Position numbers and translations under genes: made by a program. This document shows positions 53,762-61,218 of a DNA stretch of 64,000 bases, piece by piece (position 1 is the first letter of the stretch; every line of letters starts with the position of its first letter). The stretch covers positions 1-64,000 of the forward strand of contig NZ_NFLV01000009.1 in NCBI RefSeq assembly GCF_002161065.1. Direction: 5' to 3'. The notes beneath the pieces were generated by a model, which was not told the origin of the DNA, made no database searches, and saw only the letters and a list, made by a program, of their open reading frames with translations. Source of the stretch: Eubacterium sp. An11 (GTDB lineage: Bacteria; Bacillota; Clostridia; Lachnospirales; Lachnospiraceae).

Positions 53762-54003
53762 TCCTTGTCTCCTCTCTTTACCACGGTATGTTCCCCGGCC
53801 AGGAAAAAGATCCGGCGGAGCTGGGATGTAGTAAACGCAGCCTCTTCCCCTTCCCGGAGCGGTGGCGCTGTAAAGACACGTTTTGCCAGATATGCCGTCT
53901 GGTATAATGGGTCTATCCCCTGCTCCTGCATAGCATAGATATCCTTCATTAAGTCCTGCATGAAATCTTCCATCTGTCGGCTGTTACGTAGCATTGCGAT
54001 CAT
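53758..54003 (-). CDS. 81-residue unknown protein
   Basis: Start choice is uncertain: ATG at 54003 directly follows GTGGGAG, and ATG at 53994 has better spacing. The product (LRNSRQMEDFMQDLMKDIYA, then ALTTSQLRR-like ending AFTTSQLRRIFFLAGE) is a small helical protein. Family not recognised. It lies between the long inverted repeat and the two-pass protein gene. Confidence 0.5.
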   Translation of the reverse strand: MIAMLRNSRQMEDFMQDLMKDIYAMQEQGIDPLYQTAYLAKRVFTAPPLREGEEAAFTTSQLRRIFFLAGEHTVVKRGDKE

Positions 54004-54047
54004 ACTCCCACCTTCCTTCCCTTTTTTGTTCCTGGCTGGCTCTCCCA

Positions 54048-54180
54048 CTTTTCTCCCTCTTGCCCCAAGGGGTATATGGCTGTCTGTCCCCGGTAAAGGA
54101 TGCCTGCGGCACCGCTTCCGCGGCTACCGTCCTTGACAGGGGACAGACAGCCATATATCAGGCAGACAAGAGGGGAAAAG
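54048..54180. repeat. long inverted repeat (about 66-bp arms)
   Basis: Perfect 19-bp arms TATATGGCTGTCTGTCCCC (54073-54091) and its complement (54139-54157) are nested in a wider dyad. CTTTTCTCCCTCTTG (54048-54062) pairs with CAAGAGGGGAAAAG (54167-54180), and AAAGGA with TCCTT on the inner side. The symmetry makes both strands encode similar peptides. It could be a single-strand origin, a centromere-like site or a strong transcription barrier. Confidence 0.85.
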
Positions 54181-54426
54181 CTTTTTTGTGTCCCCGCAGG
54201 GGAGGACACAATGGCATGATATAGGGACAGGGTTCCGGCGCAGGCATTGGATGGCCGGAAATATACGGATAAAATATAATTCAGGGGACATTTTTGCCGG
54301 GTGAGCGTTGTAATCATCCCCATAAATATACTTTTATCATACTCCTTTTTTCCGAGCATACTTTTCCTGCAAAATATACCGGGATTTTTTCTGCAGGGGC
54401 TGGTCTCCCAGCCCCGTTTGCAGTAT
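54181..54426. other. noncoding region between the long inverted repeat and parB
   Basis: It holds two more hairpins: TTGTGTCC/GGACACAA (54186-54211) and GGGGCTGG-TCTC-CCAGCCCC (54396-54415), the latter 12 bp after the parB stop codon and probably its terminator. A frame open on the minus strand (54359-54000) runs through the hairpins and is not supported as a gene. Confidence 0.55.
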
Positions 54427-55779
54427 TTAGATTGCGATGGCCTGCCCTTCTCCGTCTACCTTTTCTAACAGCCATTTTTCTAATTCCTGCGGTGTCTTTA
54501 AGGTGACACCGGATAAATTATTTGATAAATATTGTGCCATTTCTTTTTCTGTCAATGTTTCCATATATTTTTTGCGGCTGACCTGCCATGGAACCGGTTT
54601 CTTTTCCGTTTCCGGCTCTTTTGGCATCTCGATAATCGTTGCTGTTGGTTCCGATGGTTCGGATTTTATTTCCGATTGTGCCGGTATCTCTTCTGACCGT
54701 TCTAGTTCTTTTGCGGCATTTTCAGTATTTTCCGACGCTTCTTTGAAGGATTCCTTTTTTTGTTCCCAGCGTTCCGTTGTTGGTATCGGCTCTGGCACTC
54801 CCTCTTTTGGTTCTGGTTCCTGGCTTGTCATTTTCGGGCAATGTTTATTGATAAGCTGTACAAACCGTTCCCATGTGACCTTTTTCCCGGATATCGTGAT
54901 GTGCTTTTTATTACACTGGATGGCAACCTGCCCCTGTACAGTCCCATAAAATGTCTGTCCGAAATTTTCTTTTAGGTATTTTGCTAAATCTTTACGGTCA
55001 ATATTGGCATTATCATAATCACTAATGTCTAAGATATGATATGATACACGGATAAGCACAGCGTCAGGCTCAAGATTTTCCTCTTTGAATTTTTTAATGT
55101 CCACATCTTTGGTCAATCCCTTTTCGATGACTTCCCTCTGTGCATCTTCCGGCATCCGGGAAATGGTGACTGCCGCCGACTTATCCAGCCGCCCCTGTTT
55201 AAATTCTTCCATGGCTTCATCAGTCAGATTTTTGGCGATAGACTGATATTCTCCTACGGTCGCCCGTTTCATGTTCATCTGCTTTGCGAGACGTTCTACC
55301 ATACGTCCGGTCTGCAGGTCTGGAAATTCTTCCGGGTAATTTGTCAGCAGGTACTCCATCTCTTCCAGCTCATGCATGATCTCATATGGTGTCTTTTCAT
55401 GATGGGTATTGCTGGAGTATACCTGAAACCGTGCCCGTACATCGCTTATATCTTTGACGATACACGGGAGCATAGCGAACTCCGGGCGGTTCCGCCTTTC
55501 TACAAGGAACTTACAGGCTTCCCGCCGTTTGTGGCCGCCGATGATTTCATATTCATCAGCATCTACTTTGCGGATAAGCAAGTCCTGAAGGACTTCCCCG
55601 TCCGCTTCTATCATGTCTGCCAATGCTTCTATTTCTTCCGGTGTAGCGTCACAATACTGGTGCGGGTTGCTCTTTAATTTGCTGTAATGTATCCATTTCG
55701 TGATACGTTTTGGATGTGTGTCCCTCTTCTTGATTTCCTCTTTGTTATCTTTACCAAAAACATTTGTCAGTTTTGCCAT
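54427..55779 (-). CDS. parB: ParB-family partition/DNA-binding protein
   Basis: The 450-residue protein has the ParB N-terminal nucleotide-binding fold with GGHKRREA (81-88), the counterpart of the CTP-binding GERR motif. A central HTH follows (about 160-182, RLAKQMNMKRATVGEYQSIA). The C-terminal half is long and includes a low-complexity acidic linker (about 320-395). ParB proteins load at palindromic sites and spread along DNA. KorB of RK2 is a relative that controls genes from dispersed operators. No parS site is obvious beside the gene. Copies of the 17-bp palindrome elsewhere in the element are therefore attractive targets, though unproven. Confidence 0.9.
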   Translation of the reverse strand: MAKLTNVFGKDNKEEIKKRDTHPKRITKWIHYSKLKSNPHQYCDATPEEIEALADMIEADGEVLQDLLIRKVDADEYEIIGGHKRREACKFLVERRNRPEFAMLPCIVKDISDVRARFQVYSSNTHHEKTPYEIMHELEEMEYLLTNYPEEFPDLQTGRMVERLAKQMNMKRATVGEYQSIAKNLTDEAMEEFKQGRLDKSAAVTISRMPEDAQREVIEKGLTKDVDIKKFKEENLEPDAVLIRVSYHILDISDYDNANIDRKDLAKYLKENFGQTFYGTVQGQVAIQCNKKHITISGKKVTWERFVQLINKHCPKMTSQEPEPKEGVPEPIPTTERWEQKKESFKEASENTENAAKELERSEEIPAQSEIKSEPSEPTATIIEMPKEPETEKKPVPWQVSRKKYMETLTEKEMAQYLSNNLSGVTLKTPQELEKWLLEKVDGEGQAIAI

Positions 55780-55791
55780 AACCTTTCCCCC

Positions 55792-56511
55792 TTATCCTTC
55801 CAAAAGCTCTTTTGCTAAGTCTATAAAATCTTCTGCTACCATACTGCCGGAACGGTGCTTTGCCACTGGTTTATAGAGCGACAATGCGTTATCTACGACG
55901 GCTGTGCGGCTGATACAGCTATCCATAAACGGATAATCATGTTTCGCCAGCAAATCCATTGAGGATACTCTCTGTGCCTTTGCATTGGCAGTCATGTTGG
56001 CAAATACCTTCCATTCCAGTTTTATATTTTCATCCATAATTTCATGGTAGGCATCCTCTACCATGGACAGATTATCCCGGCAGAAGTTATCAAATTTTAC
56101 CGGTGTGAGCAGGACATCCGCCGCATACAGGGCGTTTTTCGTCAGGCTGTCAAAGACTGGCCGGGTATCAATCAGGCAGATATCATAATCTTCTTTTATG
56201 ATATCCAGAGCAATCTTTAACCGGTCTGTCGCTTCCTCTTTCATTGACTTTGCAGAGCCTTTGATAATATCAATCAACAGATACCTTGTCTCATAGATTG
56301 CGTCACAGATACTGTCCGGTTCATCCAGCACATCCCTGACCGTATGGTCATACTCACTGGCTTTGGTAAAAAACGGGGTACAGTTTTTCTGCGGGTCAAG
56401 GTCAATGACTAAGACCTTTTTTCCCAATCTGGCAAAGCTATATGCCAGGTTCACAGTTGTGGTGGTTTTTCCAACGCCACCCTTGAGGTTTCCGATTGCG
56501 TATACTTTCAT
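55792..56511 (-). CDS. parA: ParA-family partition ATPase
   Basis: The 239-residue Walker-type ATPase has the deviant P-loop KGGVGKTT (10-17), the A' motif VIDLDPQ and a Walker B region in ICLIDTRPV. With ParB it would segregate the circular or replicating form of the element. It ends 12 bp before parB. The two genes form an operon with the two upstream small genes. Confidence 0.92.
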   Translation of the reverse strand: MKVYAIGNLKGGVGKTTTTVNLAYSFARLGKKVLVIDLDPQKNCTPFFTKASEYDHTVRDVLDEPDSICDAIYETRYLLIDIIKGSAKSMKEEATDRLKIALDIIKEDYDICLIDTRPVFDSLTKNALYAADVLLTPVKFDNFCRDNLSMVEDAYHEIMDENIKLEWKVFANMTANAKAQRVSSMDLLAKHDYPFMDSCISRTAVVDNALSLYKPVAKHRSGSMVAEDFIDLAKELLEG

Positions 56512-56535
56512 GTTGCATCTCCTTTGTTTTATATT

Positions 56536-57150
56536 TTACGGCGTTTTATCGCCGCAATTGGCACTGTCATCCAGCCCGAAGGATAACTGTTCATAGCTTT
56601 CCTGCTTTTTAGGGGCTGTCTTTTTCTTTTTCTGCTTTGATAAAAACTGTTTTAAGAGAAAATCATTGGAGAGGTCACTGTCATACATCCGTTTGATATC
56701 GGTTAATCCCCGGTTTATCGTCCGAAAAAATGTTGTTTTTGTCTTCCCCGATTCCAGCTCTACCTGTTTGCACATCTGCTTATTGATGTACACCTTCGTG
56801 ATAACCTGATATTCATTATCCGGCAATATCCGATAACACAGCCACACACGCCGGAGCATTTCTTCTTTCGCAAGGAGCAGGTCAATCTCATAAGAAATTT
56901 CCCTATACCATTTCTTTAGCTGTTTTTCATGCCGAAGGACAATGTCAGATAAATCTTTTTTACTGCTCCCGGGTGGCTTTGGCATCCTATCTATCTGTAT
57001 GCTTTTTGTCGATATGACACGGATTAATGTATCAGTATCAAACAAATCATTATAAAGGTCGATAATCTGCTGTTTCGTCTGCTCTTTGATAGTGTCATAG
57101 TCCATCAGGATTTTTTTAATATCGCTGATTTCCAGCTCATACATAAGCAT
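56536..57150 (-). CDS. ArpU-like small regulatory protein
   Basis: The 204-residue protein has a C-terminal segment (VITKVYINKQMCKQVELESG, then KTTFFRTINRGLTDIKRMY) that resembles the HTH of phage late regulators of the ArpU or RinA type. An N-terminal helical region precedes it, and the end is lysine-rich. The ATG at 57150 overlaps the stop of the upstream HTH gene by one base. Regulation of the leading operon is likely but unproven. Confidence 0.55.
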   Translation of the reverse strand: MLMYELEISDIKKILMDYDTIKEQTKQQIIDLYNDLFDTDTLIRVISTKSIQIDRMPKPPGSSKKDLSDIVLRHEKQLKKWYREISYEIDLLLAKEEMLRRVWLCYRILPDNEYQVITKVYINKQMCKQVELESGKTKTTFFRTINRGLTDIKRMYDSDLSNDFLLKQFLSKQKKKKTAPKKQESYEQLSFGLDDSANCGDKTP

Positions 57151-57353
57151 CACCTAAATAGATTTTGCTGGGCGAGTTCTGCGCTGTAAGTATGGGTTCT
57201 GTTGTCCACCCCCCTTTTGTAGTCCCGATATATCGTTGAGCGTGTAACGCCTAATTGTTCGGCCACCTGTGCGATACTCATGCCCGTTTTGTACATTTTT
57301 TCAGCTCTTAAACGGTCTTCATACGATAATCTTTTGTATTTCCGTCTCTCCAA
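57150..57353 (-). CDS. orphan IS30-like N-terminal HTH protein
   Basis: The start is most likely TTG at 57353, eight bases after GGAGGG; the ATG two codons upstream lies too close to that site. The 67-residue protein (LSYEDRLRAEKMYKTGMSIA then GVTRSTIYRDYKRG) closely resembles residues 8-48 of the transposase at the other end of the element (LKYEDRLQLDICLKGKM, TTIYREIKRG) but has no catalytic domain. It could compete with, regulate or assist the transposase, or simply control this operon. Confidence 0.75.
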   Translation of the reverse strand: MERRKYKRLSYEDRLRAEKMYKTGMSIAQVAEQLGVTRSTIYRDYKRGVDNRTHTYSAELAQQNLFR

Positions 57354-57410
57354 CTGCATCCCTCCAATCTCTCGATAACCGCTTAAATAGCGGATATTCA
57401 GGTAAAAAAA

Positions 57411-57451
57411 TAAATGCAACAAGAGTTTTTAAATATCTCTTGTTGCATTTA
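57411..57451. repeat. right-end hairpin
   Basis: Perfect 15-bp arms starting TAAATGCAACAAGAG (57411-57425) and ending CTCTTGTTGCATTTA (57437-57451) with an 11-nt loop, 15 bp inside the right boundary repeat. It may be a terminator-like insulator, or a recognition structure of the recombination enzyme. Confidence 0.8.
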
Positions 57452-57466
57452 ATTATACAATGTACG

Positions 57467-57483
57467 CTGTTTTATATAGATGT
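57467..57483. repeat. right boundary direct repeat of the element
   Basis: CTGTTTTATATAGATGT, identical to 13269-13285. Outside it lie the rplL terminator and rplL. Confidence 0.75.
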
Positions 57484-57519
57484 TTTCCAGTATTTTCACA
57501 TGCTAAACACCTGGATTGA

Positions 57520-57556
57520 CAAAAACGCCTGCTTTCCATAAAAGGAAAACAGGCGT
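57520..57556 (-). terminator. intrinsic terminator after rplL
   Basis: Arms ACGCCTGCTTTCC (57525-57537) and GGAAAACAGGCGT (57544-57556), with a small internal mismatch, are followed on the minus strand by TTTTT. It ends the rplJ-rplL transcript before the element boundary, so rpoB must depend on its own promoter. Confidence 0.85.
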
Positions 57557-57596
57557 CTTACAGTTATTTTTGTGGTTTTGCGTCGAAAAAGCCCAA

Positions 57597-57965
57597 TTAT
57601 TTGATTGTAACTTTTGCTCCAACTTCTTCCATCTGTTTCTTGATGTCTTCTGCTTCTTCTTTGGAAACACCTTCTTTGATGTTCTTAGGAGCGCCATCAA
57701 CAACAGCTTTTGCTTCTTTAAGTCCAAGACCAGTGATCTCACGAACAACTTTGATAACTTTAACTTTCTGTCCGCCAACCTCTGTCAGCTCAACGTCGAA
57801 CTCTGTCTTCTCTTCTGCTTCCTCAGCTGCTCCTGCTGCACCAGCTGCAACTACAACGCCTGCTGCTGCGGATACACCGAACTCTTCTTCACATGCTTTT
57901 ACTAAGTCATTTAATTCTAATACGGATAAACCTTTAATAACTTCAATGATTTCCTGAGTTGTCAT
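57597..57965 (-). CDS. rplL: 50S ribosomal protein L7/L12
   Basis: The 122-residue stalk protein starts [20 protein letters not shown], has the Ala/Gly-rich hinge ([19 protein letters not shown]) and the conserved C-terminal [20 protein letters not shown]. The ATG at 57965 has GGAGGG upstream. It normally precedes rpoB directly. Here the conjugative element follows 114 bp after the stop codon. Confidence 0.97.
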   Translation of the reverse strand: MTTQEIIEVIKGLSVLELNDLVKACEEEFGVSAAAGVVVAAGAAGAAEEAEEKTEFDVELTEVGGQKVKVIKVVREITGLGLKEAKAVVDGAPKNIKEGVSKEEAEDIKKQMEEVGAKVTIK

Positions 57966-58054
57966 TTTAATTCCCTCCATGAATATTCTTGATATAATAC
58001 CGGACATCTCGTGTCCGCTTATGACTTTCTGTCAGTCAGTAAACTGTATGCAGA

Positions 58055-58582
58055 TTACTCTGCTGCTTCTTCAGCTGCCTCAGCTGCCGGAGCGTCGCCG
58101 CCCTTTTTCTCTGCGATCTGATTGATCACACGGGCAAAGTTGGCGATTGGGGACTGAATGCTTCCCATAAATTTGGCGATAAGTTCGTCTCTTGATGGGA
58201 TAGTAGCGATCACTTCGATACCTTTTGCATCGTAGTAAGTACCCTCAACAACACCACTCTTTAACTGGCAGACTTTTGCTTTTTTGATGAACTTGGAAAC
58301 AGTTCTTGCAGCCAGTGTTGCGTCTTCTTTGGAAATTGCAAAAGCGTTAGTTCCTTCCAGGTCTTTTACGATACCCTCGAACTCTGTTCCCTCAACAGCA
58401 CGTCTTACCATAGTGTTTTTATAAACTTTATAAACCACTCCTGCTTCACGACACTGTTTACGAAGCTCTGTCACATCAGCTACAGAAATTCCACGATAGT
58501 CAACAACAACCAAAGATTTCGCACCGTCTAACTGCGCTTTGATCTCGTCAACGATCGGCTGTTTTACTTCAACTTTAGCCAT
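58055..58582 (-). CDS. rplJ: 50S ribosomal protein L10
   Basis: The 175-residue protein starts MAKVEVKQPIVDEIKAQLDG and has the L10 core SLVVVDYRGISVADVTELRK, then an acidic Ala/Glu-rich C-terminus. The ATG at 58582 has AAGGAGGT upstream. L10 binds L7/L12 and the 23S rRNA and represses its own operon through the leader located at 58819-58905. Confidence 0.96.
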   Translation of the reverse strand: MAKVEVKQPIVDEIKAQLDGAKSLVVVDYRGISVADVTELRKQCREAGVVYKVYKNTMVRRAVEGTEFEGIVKDLEGTNAFAISKEDATLAARTVSKFIKKAKVCQLKSGVVEGTYYDAKGIEVIATIPSRDELIAKFMGSIQSPIANFARVINQIAEKKGGDAPAAEAAEEAAE

Positions 58583-58783
58583 TCTCCTGGTGCACCTCCT
58601 TAAAATATTGTGTGTACCGCCGCGACATCCCCTGATGTCTATATGCTTCCGCCGGATCACCTTTTCCCCACAGGCACTCCTTCTCAACAGCGAAGGATGT
58701 GCTGCTGTGCTGCTCTTATTGATCGTGTTACTCCTATTAATATAGAAGAAACACTTTCGAAGGCGGATCCCGGTCTTCCGGAA

Positions 58784-58818
58784 ACAAAAAGAAAACTCTC
58801 TGTCCAAAGACAGAGAGT
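58784..58818 (-). terminator. attenuator in the rplJ leader
   Basis: Arms ACTCTCTGTC (58795-58804) and GACAGAGAGT (58809-58818) with a 4-nt loop are followed on the minus strand by a T-rich run. It lies between the L10-leader motif and rplJ and can stop transcription when L10 is in excess. Confidence 0.85.
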
Positions 58819-58905
58819 GAGAAATATTCACTATCAGAATATAACTTCCTCGGCAGGCGTTCTCACTTTATGCCTCACGGCACCTGCTGTCTTCGGCGTT
58901 CATAC
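58819..58905 (-). ncRNA. ribosomal protein L10 leader
   Basis: On the minus strand the paired blocks CGAAGACAGCAGGTGCCGTG and GCCTGCCGAGG match the known L10 leader, which mimics the L10-binding site in 23S rRNA. A terminator follows directly and the promoter directly precedes. Confidence 0.8.
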
Positions 58906-58911
58906 TCTGGT

Positions 58912-58940
58912 ATACTATCATTCTGTACGCTGTATGTCAA
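58912..58940 (-). promoter_or_regulatory. sigma-A promoter of rplJ-rplL
   Basis: On the minus strand TTGACA (58940-58935), 17 bp, TAGTAT (58917-58912). The transcript begins immediately before the L10 leader. No rplK-rplA pair lies upstream in this window; yccF is found instead. Confidence 0.85.
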
Positions 58941-58969
58941 GCACTAATTTTCTTTTTCTGATACTTTTT

Positions 58970-59329
58970 CTAACGCACCTCGGCCCCAAACGGCATCAGT
59001 GCCAGCTTGGCCAGCTTAAAATGCTGCAGGCCGAACGGTATGCCAATGACAGTCACGCAGAGTACCGCGCCAAAGAAAAAATGTTCCAGCGCCAGCACCC
59101 AGCCAGATACAAGCAGCCAGATCACATTTACCACAAAAGAAACAGTTCCGCCGCCGTACACCACATCTTTTCCAAACGGGAAAAAACTTAAAGATGCAAA
59201 CTTAAAACACTGCAGCCCCACAGGGATCCCCACGATGGTAATGCACCAAAGGCATCCCGCCAGGCACCAGGTAATGCCGCTCACCGCTCCTCCGAATATA
59301 AACCATAAAATATTTCCCAGGCACCCCAT
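58970..59329 (-). CDS. yccF: YccF domain-containing membrane protein
   Basis: The ATG at 59329 follows AGGAGG. The 119-residue protein has the two YccF-type repeats, each with a hydrophobic stretch and the signature IPVGLQCFKFASLSFFPFGK or IPFGLQHFKLAKLALMPFGA. It is an inner-membrane protein of unknown function, found in many bacteria. Confidence 0.9.
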   Translation of the reverse strand: MGCLGNILWFIFGGAVSGITWCLAGCLWCITIVGIPVGLQCFKFASLSFFPFGKDVVYGGGTVSFVVNVIWLLVSGWVLALEHFFFGAVLCVTVIGIPFGLQHFKLAKLALMPFGAEVR

Positions 59330-59451
59330 ACTATTCCTCCTTTTCCTTTCTTTCATATTTTTCAGCAAATGTATCTTTTACTGAACTCCTCTTGCTGAAA
59401 CTACTATACTATGGTTCCTCAAAAGAAGGAAGAACGGAGGTTTCCCTGGTT

Positions 59452-60231
59452 TTACCTGTTTTTAAAATATTTATTGACGCCTTTCACGATGCCTTTGGCT
59501 ATCTTCTTCTGATAGCTGGCGGAATTCAGCTGCCGGTCTTCTGAAGCGTTGCTCATAAATCCGCACTCGAGAATCACCGTTGGAATCTCCGCCCAGTTGA
59601 TGGTAGTGTAATAATTGGACCGGATCGTCGCATTGGCCTTTTTCCCTGTGGACTTCGCCACCGCAGAGATCAGGCTGCTGCCCAGACGGCAGGACTTGTT
59701 ATAAATCTTCTTCCCCACATAGCGGGAACTTGCCGGCACGATGACCAGCGGTCCTTTGGCCCGGGAAGAACCTGCGTTACAGTGAATGCAAATGTGCAGG
59801 TTCGCACCGCTCTTGTTGGCTTTCCTGGTCCGCTGCTGATTGGACAGAGGACATTTATTGGTGGTGCGGAGCATGATCACCTTATAGCCGGCTTTTCTCA
59901 ATGCCTTTCTCGTGGCTTTTGCAATGGCCAGATTAGTTTTATATTCCGGGATACCGGTGCTCACACCGCTGGTGCCGGAAGTGAGCTTCGCTTTGGTGGC
60001 GGAAGAGCCCGGCGCCAGACGTTCCCTGGAAGAGATTCCCCTCTCCTGATGACCTGCCGCGATAAAAATTGTTTTTTTCTTTTTCCTGGTGCTTTGGCCG
60101 GCGCTGGCATCCACCGTCTGAGAATTCTCTGTTGTCTGCGCTTTTTCCGCTGCCGCTGCGGGAATCGATACCGGCGCAAGCAGGCTTAATATCAAAAGTC
60201 CGCCGACTGCCCAACGAAACATTTTTTTCAT
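59452..60231 (-). CDS. secreted N-acetylmuramoyl-L-alanine amidase
   Basis: The ATG at 60231 has AGGAGG upstream. The 259-residue protein has a signal peptide (about 1-28) and an Amidase_3 catalytic domain. The zinc ligands and catalytic Glu appear in FIAAGHQ, GIPEYKTN, ICIHCNAGSS and VILECGFMSN. It cuts the bond between muramic acid and peptide in peptidoglycan. It is monocistronic with its own promoter. Confidence 0.9.
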   Translation of the reverse strand: MKKMFRWAVGGLLILSLLAPVSIPAAAAEKAQTTENSQTVDASAGQSTRKKKKTIFIAAGHQERGISSRERLAPGSSATKAKLTSGTSGVSTGIPEYKTNLAIAKATRKALRKAGYKVIMLRTTNKCPLSNQQRTRKANKSGANLHICIHCNAGSSRAKGPLVIVPASSRYVGKKIYNKSCRLGSSLISAVAKSTGKKANATIRSNYYTTINWAEIPTVILECGFMSNASEDRQLNSASYQKKIAKGIVKGVNKYFKNR

Positions 60232-60264
60232 AAAAATTCCTCCTGTACATATACTTCTCCGCAT

Positions 60265-60294
60265 ATTATATATGATACCCCCGTCTTCGTTCAA
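60265..60294 (-). promoter_or_regulatory. promoter of the amidase gene
   Basis: On the minus strand TTGAAC (60294-60289), 18 bp, TATAAT (60270-60265). Confidence 0.65.
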
Positions 60295-60316
60295 CAACAA
60301 ATATTTTTAAAAACCA

Positions 60317-60345
60317 TTGACAGATTTTCGTTTCCCCGTTACAAT
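60317..60345 (+). promoter_or_regulatory. sigma-A promoter of the pfl operon
   Basis: TTGACA (60317-60322), 17 bp, TACAAT (60340-60345). It leads directly into the riboswitch-like leader. Confidence 0.85.
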
Positions 60346-60349
60346 GGGG

Positions 60350-60456
60350 GCAGTCATATGACTGACGGAACTGTGGAATTGACCACATGAAGTATGACCT
60401 TACCAAGCCGACCGTCTGGGCATTTTTGTCTGGACGGCCGGCTCTTTTTGTTTTTT
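60350..60456 (+). ncRNA. ZTP (pfl-motif) riboswitch with overlapping terminator
   Basis: The leader has a first hairpin with CTGTGG/CCACAT and the conserved 3' block CCGACCGTCTGGGCA. This matches the ZTP (pfl) motif as I recall it, which senses the purine intermediate ZMP/ZTP and often precedes pfl and folate genes. The 3' block also forms one arm of an intrinsic terminator (AGCCGACCGTC 60406-60416 with GACGGCCGGCT 60433-60443, then TTTTTG), so ligand binding would block termination. Confidence 0.7.
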
Positions 60457-60477
60457 ACGAAGAAATGGAGGATCACT

Positions 60478-61218
60478 ATGATATCAGGGAAGATTCATTC
60501 CTGGGAATCCATGGGTCTGGTGGACGGTCCAGGCATCCGAACCGTTGTGTTCCTGCAGGGCTGCCGCCTGCGCTGCCTCTACTGTCACAATCCTGACACC
60601 TGGGCAAAAGAAGGAGGCACCCTTGAAACAGTTGATGAAGTGATGGCCCGTCTGCGGCGTTTCCGTCCTTATTACGGAACGGAAGGCGGCGTGACATTTT
60701 CCGGCGGAGAACCTCTCCTGCAAAGGGAATTTCTGACAGAAATCCTCAGCCGCTGCCGCCAGGAAGGAATTCATACCTGCCTGGACACGGCCGGCTGCGG
60801 CGCGGGAGGCTATGAAGAGATATTAAAAAATACTGACCTGGTACTTTTTGATATCAAACATTACACGGAGGAAGGCTACCGCCGTATCACCGGCCGGTCA
60901 CCGGAAGAATCCCTGCATTTTCTGTCCCTGGTACAGGAAATGGGGATTCCGCTGTGGCTGCGGCATGTGGTGGTTCCCGGTCTCACAGACAACGAAGAAC
61001 ATCTGGAAGGACTTTGGAGCTATATCCAGACGCTCCGGGGTGTACAGCGGGTGGAACTGCTGCCGTATCACACTCTGGGCGTACACAAATATGCCCGCAT
61101 GCAGATCCCTTACCCTCTTAAGGATGTACCGCCGCAGGATGCCGAAGCACTGACCCGCTGGCAGGAACGCATGAACCCACACAAACCATGCAAGGAAAAC
61201 AAGGAGGAAAATCAATGA
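60478..61218 (+). CDS. pflA: pyruvate formate-lyase activating enzyme
   Basis: The ATG at 60478 has GGAGG upstream. The 246-residue radical SAM enzyme has the 4Fe-4S motif C29-X3-C33-X2-C36 (CRLRCLYC) and the [13 protein letters not shown] block. It makes the glycyl radical on PflB. The gene precedes pflB and overlaps it by 4 bp (ATGA), so the two are coupled. The more common order is pflB first. Confidence 0.93.
   Translation: MISGKIHSWESMGLVDGPGIRTVVFLQGCRLRCLYCHNPDTWAKEGGTLETVDEVMARLRRFRPYYGTEGGVTFSGGEPLLQREFLTEILSRCRQEGIHTCLDTAGCGAGGYEEILKNTDLVLFDIKHYTEEGYRRITGRSPEESLHFLSLVQEMGIPLWLRHVVVPGLTDNEEHLEGLWSYIQTLRGVQRVELLPYHTLGVHKYARMQIPYPLKDVPPQDAEALTRWQERMNPHKPCKENKEENQ

Larger units (their letters stand above)
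13269..57483. mobile_element. 44-kb Tn1549-like integrative and conjugative element with IS30-like transposase
   Basis: The segment between the two 17-bp repeats carries a full conjugation set: relaxase, MobC, VirD4, VirB4, PrgI, VirB6-like, VirB2-like and CHAP hydrolase. It also has plasmid-type maintenance genes (RepA_N initiator, SSB, ParA, ParB, a toxin-antitoxin pair) and a surface cargo (adhesin, second anchored protein, class B sortase). It interrupts the normally adjacent rplL and rpoB. No tyrosine or serine recombinase is present. The only recognisable mobility enzyme is an IS30-type DDE transposase near the left end. A dispersed 17-bp palindrome is confined to this segment. No antibiotic resistance gene is recognisable. 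Confidence 0.9.

Noticed and set aside
54000-54359. A 119-codon minus-strand frame through the long inverted repeat
   Set aside because: Its codons follow the dyad symmetry and the opposite strand encodes a similar peptide, as expected from an inverted repeat rather than a gene.
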